Shown piece after piece: positions 1 to 5,704 of a DNA stretch of 12,025 bases. Numbering within the stretch: the stretch's first letter is position 1; every line of letters starts with the position of its first letter. Both the position numbers and the translations under genes were made by a program. Below the pieces are notes generated by a model, which saw nothing but the letters and a program-made list of their open reading frames with translations, did not search any database and had not been told where the DNA came from. The DNA comes from an uncultured Verrucomicrobiota bacterium (GTDB taxonomy: Bacteria > Verrucomicrobiota > Kiritimatiellia > RFP12 > UBA1067), in the NCBI GenBank assembly GCA_945483525.1, contig CALYRV010000056.1, forward strand, positions 1 through 12,025, given 5' to 3'.

Positions 1-97
1 TCTCAGTCCCGTCGGACAACTTGCCGAACAAAGAGGGTTCGGAATAAACGGACACCGCGCACACGGCGCACGCGACAGCAGTCGTAATCTTCTTCAT
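1..97 (-). CDS. Secreted protein of unknown function, N-terminal fragment
   Basis: This is the first 32 codons of a minus-strand gene that continues past the left edge. It begins MKKITTAVACAVCAVSVYSE: two lysines, a hydrophobic stretch rich in Ala, Val and Cys, then a polar stretch, which is the layout of a Sec signal peptide with cleavage probably near VYS/E. The mature part visible (PSLFGKLSDGTE) is too short to place in a family. The start is chosen because an extended -10 element lies only 6 bases upstream of the ATG and there is no ribosome binding site, so the ATG probably coincides with the transcription start. The product is inferred to be exported; its role is unknown. Confidence 0.6.
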   Translation of the reverse strand, partial: MKKITTAVACAVCAVSVYSEPSLFGKLSDGTE

Positions 98-103
98 ACC
101 GTA

Positions 104-112
104 ATTATACCA
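104..112 (-). promoter_or_regulatory. Extended -10 promoter, leaderless start
   Basis: On the minus strand this reads TGGTATAAT, a perfect TATAAT with the upstream TG of an extended -10. I see no convincing -35. Only six bases (TACGGT) separate the hexamer from the ATG at 97, so transcription would start at about the A of the ATG. That implies a leaderless mRNA for the secreted protein. Confidence 0.6.
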
Positions 113-259
113 AAAATCAGTTAGAGGTATCGACGCGGAACAACTAGACAATCATGCCGCAACATGCGCCCTTCCAAAATCGCGTTCCCGAAACAATCCT
201 TATCCGATTACGTTAAGCGCATTGTCGCGGATTGTCGGAAGTCGTCTCGGTCACGGCCT

Positions 260-329
260 TCGGCTGTCTCGCTTCGCTCGGCTGTTCGCGAACTCATGAT
301 TCTTCAAGGAGCGAAGCCTCGTTACGCGA
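260..329. repeat. REP-like GC-rich inverted repeats
   Basis: This stretch has several short palindromes. GCTTCGCTC at 271-279 is matched by its reverse complement GAGCGAAGC at 309-317. CGGCTG occurs at both 261-266 and 279-284. TTCGCGAA at 285-292 is a palindrome. TCGCTTCGCT recurs near 503-512. The pattern resembles intergenic REP-type sequences. Open frames here have no ribosome binding sites or protein-like composition, so I call no gene. Confidence 0.45.
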
Positions 330-474
330 GCGAGAGCCGATAGCCGCACAAGAGCATCTTAACGGGTCCGACGTGATTTCGAACCCCAGGGTAAAAGGCG
401 CGCGTGAAGGCACGCGCATCGAAATCATGTCGGGGACACTCGTTAAGTGCGGGTTGGGCGGTTATCGGGCTCGC
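330..474. repeat. Long imperfect foldback (inverted repeat) element
   Basis: The arms at about 330-382 and 419-474 are reverse complements with a few mismatches and small bulges. Matched blocks from the outside in are: GCGAG; CC-GATA; CCGC with CAA; GCA (354-356) with TGC (448-450); CTTAACG (358-364) with CGTTAAG (441-447); GTCC (366-369) with GGAC (434-437); GAC (370-372) with GTC (429-431); and TGATTTCGA (374-382) with TCGAAATCA (419-427). The 36-base head holds a second perfect 7-bp hairpin, GCGCGTG/CACGCGC, at 400-417. It lies between the end of prmC and the secreted-protein gene. It could be a MITE-like or REP-derived element, or a structured RNA. I do not recognise a known family. Confidence 0.65.
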
Positions 475-486
475 ACCACTGCTAGG

Positions 487-525
487 GCATCGCCTTCGGC
501 GACTCGCTTCGCTTGGGGGAGATGC
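487..525. repeat. Nested GC-rich hairpin
   Basis: GCATC (487-491) pairs with GATGC (521-525). Inside the left part, TCGCC (490-494) pairs with GGCGA (498-502) across a TTC loop. The two pairings share two bases, so they would compete. The sequence sits between the foldback element and the end of prmC on the minus strand. There is no T-run to mark it as a normal intrinsic terminator. Confidence 0.35.
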
Positions 526-568
526 GGAACCGCGAGGAGCTATGCACCGCAGCGTCGCAACACAGCCG

Positions 569-1510
569 TTACGCGAGGATCGCGGAGGCGTAGCGGTCGT
601 GTCCGGCAAAGTCTTTTTCGATCTTCGCGTCGGAGAAACCGTAATCGGCGAAAAGCTCAAGCAATGCCGAACCCTGATTCTCGCCGATCTCGAAGAACAC
701 GGCGCCGCCCGGCTTCAGCAGATTCAGCGCGTCGCCAAGATAACGTTCATAGAAGTCAAGACCCGTAGCACCTCCGTCAAGAGCGAGCCGCGGCTCGAAA
801 TCCTTCACCCGCGGATCCAGCGTGTCGCAAACCGCGGATTCGATATATGGCGGATTGGAGACGATGACGTCAATACACTCAGGCTCATCAAAATCCTCCA
901 AGCCGTCCGCCACCGCAAACTTCACGCGCTCGGAAAGTCCGGTAAGCGCCGCATTCTCCTTCGCAAGCGCAACCGCCTCCTCGCTCACATCCGTGCCGAG
1001 AAAGATACCGCCGCCTTTGAACTCCTTCGCAAGACTCAGGATGATCGCACCGGTTCCGGTCCCGACATCGACGACGACAGGGAGATGTTGGGTAGACGGC
1101 AGGCGGCAGGTGGCAGGCGGCACAGTGGAATCTTCAACACCCTCTGTGTTGCCTGTTACCTGTCCCCTATCACCTTTTCGACTTTGCAGGAACTTCAAGA
1201 CCCGCGAGACGAGCTCTTCCGTCTCGGGACGGGGAATGAGCGCGCGGTGATCGCACTTCAAGGTGAGCGTACGGAAATCCCATTCACCAAGCACATACTG
1301 GAGCGGCTCGCCTTTAACGAGACGCGCCATGCCGCGGCGCATCGCCTCAAGGCGCTTCTCGTCCGCCTCCTTCTCCAGAAAAGGCGCGAGCGTTCCCCTT
1401 CCGCATTTGAGGAGCCGCGCCGCCATAAGCTCGGCACAGACCTCCGGATCAGGAACGCCCTTGGCATCCAGATAAGCGACAGTCTTCGCGATTATCTCTT
1501 TCCAGACCAT
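569..1510 (-). CDS. prmC: Peptide chain release factor N5-glutamine methyltransferase
   Basis: PrmC (HemK) uses S-adenosylmethionine to methylate the glutamine of the GGQ motif in release factors RF1 and RF2, which aids translation termination. The 313-aa product shows an N-terminal helical domain, the family signature GEPLQYVLGEWDF (67-79) with IPRPETEEL (92-100), SAM-binding motif I DVGTGTGAI (148-156), and the catalytic NPPY motif at 219-222. The usual family length is about 280 aa; the excess is a low-complexity insertion at about residues 110-144, just before motif I. The reading frame is open for more than 100 codons upstream of 1510, but that part overlaps the DUF3127 gene out of frame and has no family similarity. 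ATG 1510 starts the PrmC-like sequence, 34 bases after the DUF3127 stop. No good ribosome binding site precedes it. It appears to be the last gene of the housekeeping block. Confidence 0.93.
   Translation of the reverse strand: MVWKEIIAKTVAYLDAKGVPDPEVCAELMAARLLKCGRGTLAPFLEKEADEKRLEAMRRGMARLVKGEPLQYVLGEWDFRTLTLKCDHRALIPRPETEELVSRVLKFLQSRKGDRGQVTGNTEGVEDSTVPPATCRLPSTQHLPVVVDVGTGTGAIILSLAKEFKGGGIFLGTDVSEEAVALAKENAALTGLSERVKFAVADGLEDFDEPECIDVIVSNPPYIESAVCDTLDPRVKDFEPRLALDGGATGLDFYERYLGDALNLLKPGGAVFFEIGENQGSALLELFADYGFSDAKIEKDFAGHDRYASAILA
1092..1175. repeat. Low-complexity insertion inside prmC
   Basis: Positions 1098-1122 are a run of GGCAGGC/GGCAGGT units of about 7 bases. Positions 1152-1175 carry CCTGTTACCTGTCCCC-type units. 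Together they encode most of residues 112-141 of PrmC, a stretch with no counterpart in the enzyme core. The frame is kept. It looks like a decayed tandem repeat inserted in a loop. Confidence 0.6.
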
Positions 1511-1544
1511 TGAGGAGAATAGTGAATTACTCCTACTTCCTAAC

Positions 1545-1931
1545 TCAGAAAGGCATGTCATCGACCATGCCGACGTCTTCCGGGAAGTCGGGCTCTGCCG
1601 GCGCAGGAACGGGTTCGGTCGACGTGCCGTCGGCGTTAAGGACCTCGACCTTGAGCGCAGTGAGATCGACGAAGTACTGAACACCCTTCGTACCGCCCTC
1701 CCACTTGCGTCCGTCGATCGCGAAGCGCACCTTCGCCTTCTGTCCCTTCTGAATGCCGTCCAACAGCGAACAGTTGTCCTTCTTGAAGGTGAACTTGATG
1801 TAGTTTGGATACTTCGAAGTCGCATTGTTCTCGTCCCCCATGATGAGGTCACGCTTGGTGAAGCCGCTGGAGAACGTCTGGACCGCCATCACTTCTTCGA
1901 CGACGCCAGTATATTCATAGATCTGTGCCAT
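1545..1931 (-). CDS. DUF3127 family protein, OB-fold-like, with SSB-type C-terminal tip
   Basis: The 128-aa product matches the DUF3127 pattern as I know it: VEEVMAVQTFSSGFTKRDLI (11-30), then YPNYIKFTFKKDNCSLLD, KAKVRFAIDGRKWEG and YFVDLTALKVEVL. This domain is thought to be OB-fold-like and related to single-stranded DNA-binding proteins. A Pro- and acid-rich linker (EPVPAPAEPDFPEDVG) leads to the final residues DDMPF, close to the DDIPF tip with which bacterial SSB recruits repair and replication proteins. I infer single-strand nucleic acid binding and partner recruitment; the exact role is unknown. The start is supported by AAGGA about 9 bases upstream of the ATG. It sits between rsmB and prmC, probably co-transcribed. 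Confidence 0.8.
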   Translation of the reverse strand: MAQIYEYTGVVEEVMAVQTFSSGFTKRDLIMGDENNATSKYPNYIKFTFKKDNCSLLDGIQKGQKAKVRFAIDGRKWEGGTKGVQYFVDLTALKVEVLNADGTSTEPVPAPAEPDFPEDVGMVDDMPF

Positions 1932-1981
1932 TTGCTTTTTCCTTTTTTGTTCTGAAATTCAAGAAATTAAATTTTCCACTG

Positions 1982-2007
1982 TACCACTACCACTTCCCAC
2001 TACCACT
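1982..2007. repeat. 26-base low-complexity block, intergenic copy
   Basis: Built from TACCACT units around a TTCCCAC centre, this block lies in the 86-base gap between rsmB and the DUF3127 gene. It is identical, base for base, to 4164-4189 inside proS. Further related units (CTACCACTACTCAC) follow it up to the rsmB stop. Confidence 0.8.
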
Positions 2008-2017
2008 ATGCCTACCA

Positions 2018-3202
2018 CTACTCACTTCTCTTAATCAGCGCCGCGAAAGCGCCGTCATGTCCCGTCTCGTACGGAACCGACTCCTTGGAGGTGACAATGT
2101 GGAAGTCCTGGTGACGCCGCGTGAACGCACGCACCTGCTCGAGGTTCTCCTCAGGTTCGTTCGAACACGTCGAATAGACGATAGATCCGCCTGGTACGAC
2201 GAGCGGCGCCACCTGATCGAGGATCTCCGCCTGCAGCTTCACAAGCTCCTTCAGCTTCTCCTCGCTCCAGTTCCAGCGCGCATCGGGACGCCGCCGCAGC
2301 ACGCCCGTGTTCGAGCACGGCGCATCGACAAGGATCTTGAGGAAAGAGGTTGAGGTTGAAGGTTGAGGTTGAGGAATTGAATCGATGACCTCCACTCTCG
2401 AGCTCCCACTCATAACTCCAACTCTCTCCAGGTTCGCGATGAGACGGCGGCGACGCTTGGGATTGACCTCGCAGGCCGTAACCTTGGCGCCGCGCCACGC
2501 GAGCTGGATCGTCTTGCCGCCAGGCGCCGCACACGCATCGAGGATCTTCTCGCCGCGCTTCACATCCATCAGCTCGATCGCAAGCTGCGTTCCGGGATCC
2601 TGCACAATGAACTCGCCTTCGGCAAAGCCCTTTACGCTCTCGACCCGTTCGCCGCGCTCCAGTTTCGTGAAACTGCGGTCAGATCTCGCAATCCAGGTCT
2701 CCGCGGGTTCGTTGTGCCACTTGCAGAGCTTCTCCGCGTTCTCCTTGCCAAAGCGGTCTATCCAACGCTTCACAAGCGCGGTCGGAAAGCTCTCGCGTTC
2801 CTCCAGGAGAGCACCTTCCATGAAGTCGACGCCTTCATCGCGCTTCCGGATGAGATTACGCAGCACGCCGTTGACGACCTTCGCGATATTCTTGTTCGGG
2901 GACGCCTTCGCGGCATCCACCGTCGCGCTGACCGCGGCGAAATCAGGAACCTCCTTCATGTAGAGGATCTGCGCGGCGCCGATATAGAGGAGCGCCTCGA
3001 GCTCGCCCTTCGGCCAGGTCTTCAGGAATCCGCCGAGAATGCGCCGCAAAGGACGCAGTCTGCGGATCGTGGTATAGACGAGATCCTGCACGAACGCACG
3101 GTCAGGACCTTCCGGCAGCATGGTCGCCGGAAAGTCCTTGGTCGCGAGCCACTTCGCGAAGATGAAGGCAGCCGTGCGCCGCGAATTGACGACACCCGCC
3201 AT
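2018..3202 (-). CDS. rsmB: RsmB/NOP2-family 16S rRNA (cytosine-C5) methyltransferase
   Basis: Enzymes of this family transfer a methyl group from SAM to C5 of a cytosine in rRNA; RsmB acts on C967 of 16S rRNA. The 394-aa product has an N-terminal NusB-like helical domain (about 1-140, with GVLRNLIRK at 112-120) that helps bind RNA, then the methyltransferase core. Visible motifs are DPGTQLA (202-208), SAM motif I ILDACAAPGGKT (220-231), VDAPCS (292-297) with the release Cys296, and YSTCS (343-347) with the catalytic Cys346. Family length is usually 430-450 aa, so this one is somewhat short. Between NLER and VDAPCS, where a GDA-type motif is expected, the sequence is low-complexity (see 2346-2430). 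The start codon overlaps the proS stop as TAATG, indicating translational coupling. The specific C967 assignment is inferred from the domain layout. Confidence 0.9.
   Translation of the reverse strand: MAGVVNSRRTAAFIFAKWLATKDFPATMLPEGPDRAFVQDLVYTTIRRLRPLRRILGGFLKTWPKGELEALLYIGAAQILYMKEVPDFAAVSATVDAAKASPNKNIAKVVNGVLRNLIRKRDEGVDFMEGALLEERESFPTALVKRWIDRFGKENAEKLCKWHNEPAETWIARSDRSFTKLERGERVESVKGFAEGEFIVQDPGTQLAIELMDVKRGEKILDACAAPGGKTIQLAWRGAKVTACEVNPKRRRRLIANLERVGVMSGSSRVEVIDSIPQPQPSTSTSFLKILVDAPCSNTGVLRRRPDARWNWSEEKLKELVKLQAEILDQVAPLVVPGGSIVYSTCSNEPEENLEQVRAFTRRHQDFHIVTSKESVPYETGHDGAFAALIKRSE
2346..2430. repeat. Low-complexity segments inside rsmB
   Basis: Positions 2346-2374 are GAGGTT units of period 6 with one slipped base, encoding PQPQPSTSTS on the minus strand. 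Positions 2391-2430 are CTC/ACTC-rich units encoding LERVGVMSGSSRV. They fill the region between SAM motif I and the catalytic PCS motif and keep the frame. Confidence 0.6.
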
Positions 3203-4902
3203 TACGCGAGCGCCGCCTTGATCGCCTCGAACGCATCCGCAGGGGCGACGATCTTCGTCTGGGACTTGTCCTGATCGCGGCGCTTGATCTCGACGCCTCC
3301 GTTGGCAAGCCCCTTCGCTCCGACGACGACGCGCACCGGAAAACCGATCAGGTCGGCGTCCTTGAACTTGACGCCGGGACGCTCCGCACGGTCGTCGACG
3401 ATCACGTCAATACCAGCGGACTCAAGCTTCGCCTCGAGTTCGTCCGCGACCGCGGTGACCTCGGCCTTGTCGGCGTCGAGATTCTCGATCACGACCTGGA
3501 AAGGCGCGACGGACGCTGGCCAGATGATGCCGTCCTTGTCGTGACGCTGTTCGATCACGGCCTGCATCGTGCGGCTCACGCCGATGCCGTAGCAGCCCAT
3601 GATCATCGTCTCTTCCTTGAGTTCGTTGGTCTTGTAGACGCCCTTCATCGCGTCCGTGTACTTCCTGCCGAGCTTGAAGACGTGTCCGACCTCGATGCCA
3701 CGCTTGATCTTCATAGGTCTTCCGCACTTCGGACAAATATCGCCGTCACGGACAATGACGAGGTCCGCGAACTTCTCAATCTTCGTATCCCGCGCGAGAT
3801 CGACGTTCTTGAGATGCACATCGGTCTCATTGCCGCCGACAATCATGCCTTTCGCACCTTCGAGCGAGGAATCGGCGTAAACCGGAACCTTCGCGCCGAC
3901 AGGACCCGCGAAACCGACCGCGGCGCCCGTGGTCTCTTCGACGATCGCTGGCGCGGCGAGCTCGAGCGACTTCACGTCGAGGAGGTGCTTGAGCTTAATC
4001 TCATTAACCTCGTAGTCGCCCGGAACGCAGCAGAGGATCGTCTTGCCGTCCGCGACATAGACAAGCGTCTTCACGAACTTCGAGGGTTCTTCGCCCATGA
4101 ACTTCGAGATCTCCTCGATCGTCTTGGCATTCGGCGTGGAGACCTTCTCGATCTCCCCGCAGCTACCACTACCACTTCCCACTACCACTTTCCGCTCAGC
4201 CTTCTCGAGGTTCGCTGCGTAACCGCACTCGCATGCGGCGATACCATCTTCACCGGCATCGGCGAGAACATGGAACTCATGGGAGAACTTGCCGCCGATG
4301 TCGCCGGTGTCGGCTTCAACCGGGACGGCGTTGAGTCCGCAGCGGGCGAACACCTTCTTATAGGCGTTGAACATCGCCATATAGCTCGCATCCGCGGCTT
4401 CCATCGACACGTCGAAGGAATAGGCATCCTTCATCAGGAACTCCTTGGAGCGCATGAGGCCGAAGCGTGGACGGATCTCGTCACGGAACTTCCACTGGAT
4501 CTGATAGACGGTGCAGGGAAGCTGACGATAGGACGAGACGATGCCGCGGATGACGTCCGTCACCGCCTCCTCGGCGGTCGGCGCAAGCGCGTAATCGTGC
4601 GAGGCGCGGTCCTTGACCTTGAACATGTTCGGACCCATCGACTCCCAGCGTCCGGACTCCTTCCAGAGTTCCGCGGGCTGGAGGATCGGCATTACGATCT
4701 CCTGGGCACCGGCGCGATCCATCTCTTCACGGACGATCTGCTGCACCTTGCGGAGCGCGCGCATGCCAAGCGGGAGATAGGTATAAAGGCCGCCGGCCAT
4801 CTTCTTGATGAGGCCCGCACGGACCATCAGCTTGTGGGAATCGATTTCCGCGTCTCCGGGATTTTCACGGAGCGTCTGAATAAGGTACTTTGTCCATTTC
4901 AT
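3202..4902 (-). CDS. proS: Prolyl-tRNA synthetase, bacterial type with editing domain
   Basis: It charges tRNA-Pro with proline and removes mischarged alanine. The 566-aa length fits the bacterial type (about 570 aa). The N-terminal catalytic part includes GGLYTYLPLGMRALRKV (37-53), QPAELWKESGRW (75-86) and class II motif 2, FRDEIRPRFGLMRSKEF (139-155). Motif 3 is GCYGIGVSR (436-444). Between them is the INS editing domain (about 225-395), with TPNAKTIEE, GPVGAKVPVYAD and two Cys pairs (CEC 224-226 and CPKC 390-393). The C-terminal anticodon-binding domain contains VDDRAERPGVKFKDADLIG (502-520). A Gly/Ser stretch at about 239-247 is encoded by a low-complexity block. The ATG has no ribosome binding site but has an extended -10 just upstream. 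The stop overlaps the rsmB start. Confidence 0.97.
   Translation of the reverse strand: MKWTKYLIQTLRENPGDAEIDSHKLMVRAGLIKKMAGGLYTYLPLGMRALRKVQQIVREEMDRAGAQEIVMPILQPAELWKESGRWESMGPNMFKVKDRASHDYALAPTAEEAVTDVIRGIVSSYRQLPCTVYQIQWKFRDEIRPRFGLMRSKEFLMKDAYSFDVSMEAADASYMAMFNAYKKVFARCGLNAVPVEADTGDIGGKFSHEFHVLADAGEDGIAACECGYAANLEKAERKVVVGSGSGSCGEIEKVSTPNAKTIEEISKFMGEEPSKFVKTLVYVADGKTILCCVPGDYEVNEIKLKHLLDVKSLELAAPAIVEETTGAAVGFAGPVGAKVPVYADSSLEGAKGMIVGGNETDVHLKNVDLARDTKIEKFADLVIVRDGDICPKCGRPMKIKRGIEVGHVFKLGRKYTDAMKGVYKTNELKEETMIMGCYGIGVSRTMQAVIEQRHDKDGIIWPASVAPFQVVIENLDADKAEVTAVADELEAKLESAGIDVIVDDRAERPGVKFKDADLIGFPVRVVVGAKGLANGGVEIKRRDQDKSQTKIVAPADAFEAIKAALA
4164..4189. repeat. 26-base low-complexity block, copy inside proS
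   Basis: It is identical to 1982-2007 and lies in frame in proS, encoding VVVGSGSGS at the start of the editing-domain insertion. A conserved tRNA synthetase therefore carries the same microsatellite-like block as a nearby intergenic region. Confidence 0.8.
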
Positions 4903-4912
4903 AGTAACGAAT

Positions 4913-4921
4913 ATTATATCA
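4913..4921 (-). promoter_or_regulatory. Extended -10 promoter of the proS operon
   Basis: On the minus strand this reads TGATATAAT, a perfect hexamer with the extended TG and no clear -35. Ten bases separate it from the proS ATG, which would give a 5' leader of only about 3-4 bases. No ribosome binding site is present, so translation is probably leaderless or nearly so. It would drive proS-rsmB and perhaps the two genes after them. Confidence 0.6.
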
Positions 4922-4997
4922 TAAATCAGTCCCTGCCCGCCTTCGCTCGAACCTATTCACCAGTCTCCGATCTTTCATTCTCTCTTTGCTATTCGTC

Positions 4998-5639
4998 CTA
5001 CAACTGGTCGGCGGTCAAGGGTTTCGTCTTTCGAATGACTTTACCATCGGGTGTCATCCAAAGATCGTACCACGCCGCGCCAAGTGACTCTCCGTTCTCA
5101 TCATTGAGATACGTCTTCTTGCCCTTAACCAAAATCGTACCATCCGACTGCTCTTCAGCCGTGTCTCCATCCATCAACACCCGAAATGTGTTTGTATTAA
5201 GATCGAGACGACATACAATGCTATATGTGCTGGTGTGCGGATCGCAAACCATCCAGACCGTCTTCCGATCTTTTGACAAGCTGGCCTTCATAACACAGAA
5301 GTCCCGTCTTGCGTCTTTCGCTCGGTCATTACACCACTTGCCCATACCCTCTGCAAGCTTCCAATCGCCTTCCGCCGTCATTATAAGACGCCACTCTTCC
5401 CGCCCCGATTCCATGCACCGTCGCATGAATAGAGAATTGCGCTGGAGCCAATCATTCGACTTGTTAAAAGCAATATCCGATTCCGTTTTGCCTGCAAAAA
5501 GCGCAAGGTCGTCAACTTCATAAAGCAACTCCGCGTTTTCCGGTTCCGACGCATACGGAATTCCTGGCAAGATTACCCGTTCATACCTGCAACCGCAAAA
5601 TACGGACATAACCAGCGACAACACAAAAATCAAACGCAT
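4998..5639 (-). CDS. Putative lipoprotein of unknown function
   Basis: The 213-aa product starts MRLIFVLSLVMSVFCGCRYE, a short signal sequence with cysteines at 15 and 17. FCGC is a possible but non-ideal lipobox, so lipidation at Cys17 is plausible rather than certain. The mature part alternates polar and beta-prone stretches, for example KTVWMVCDPHTSTYSIVCRL and NTNTFRVLMDG. It ends in a D-L-W-M-T-P-D-G-K-V-I-R-K segment, which suggests a beta-rich extracytoplasmic protein. I do not recognise the family. The start is supported by AGGAGGG 8 bases upstream. Composition looks more AT-rich than the housekeeping genes. A 16-codon upstream ORF overlaps its start. Confidence 0.75.
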   Translation of the reverse strand: MRLIFVLSLVMSVFCGCRYERVILPGIPYASEPENAELLYEVDDLALFAGKTESDIAFNKSNDWLQRNSLFMRRCMESGREEWRLIMTAEGDWKLAEGMGKWCNDRAKDARRDFCVMKASLSKDRKTVWMVCDPHTSTYSIVCRLDLNTNTFRVLMDGDTAEEQSDGTILVKGKKTYLNDENGESLGAAWYDLWMTPDGKVIRKTKPLTADQL

Positions 5640-5680
5640 CTTATCATCCCTCCTGTGAAATCGACAATTGCACCGATCAT
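5630..5680 (-). CDS. Possible 16-aa leader peptide upstream of the lipoprotein gene
   Basis: From ATG 5680 a frame reads MIGAIVDFTGGMIRCV and stops at 5630, overlapping the first 10 bases of the lipoprotein gene in another frame. It has a strong purine-rich ribosome binding site (AAGGAGAAGGA) and sits just after an extended -10 element. Its own codons contain the ribosome binding site of the lipoprotein gene. This could be a translated leader that couples to, or controls, lipoprotein translation. A chance ORF is also possible at this length. Confidence 0.35.
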   Translation of the reverse strand: MIGAIVDFTGGMIRCV

Positions 5681-5695
5681 CTTTCCTTCTCCTTA

Positions 5696-5704
5696 ATTAT
5701 AACA
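5696..5704 (-). promoter_or_regulatory. Extended -10 promoter overlapping the end of the zinc-ribbon Sel1 gene
   Basis: On the minus strand this reads TGTTATAAT. The TAA inside the hexamer is the stop codon of the Sel1 gene. Transcription would start near 5689, just ahead of the ribosome binding site of the 16-codon upstream ORF and the lipoprotein gene. Confidence 0.55.

Noticed and set aside
370..392. TTCGAAC-type sequence resembling a tRNA T-loop
   Set aside because: The flanking bases cannot form a 5-bp T-stem and no acceptor, D or anticodon arms are found. The bases are explained by the foldback arms.
354..450. Possible integron attC site (GTTAAGT near an inverted repeat)
   Set aside because: GTTAAGT fits the R' box pattern, but the partner box would be TCTTAAC, which breaks the RYYYAAC pattern. 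The pairing also continues well outside the boxes, there is only one copy, and no integrase or cassettes are seen.
404..1513. 369-codon open frame on the plus strand
   Set aside because: It runs antisense through prmC and the foldback element, has no family features, and its low-complexity part comes from the prmC insertion.
569..1852. Extended 427-residue version of PrmC starting at 1852
   Set aside because: The extra N-terminal part overlaps the DUF3127 gene in another frame, is Arg/Ser-rich and resembles no PrmC. ATG 1510 gives the normal N-terminus.
3541..5523. 660-codon open frame on the plus strand
   Set aside because: It is antisense to most of proS and part of the lipoprotein gene. 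It has no recognisable domains and is explained by the codon use of GC-rich genes, while the minus strand encodes a full prolyl-tRNA synthetase.
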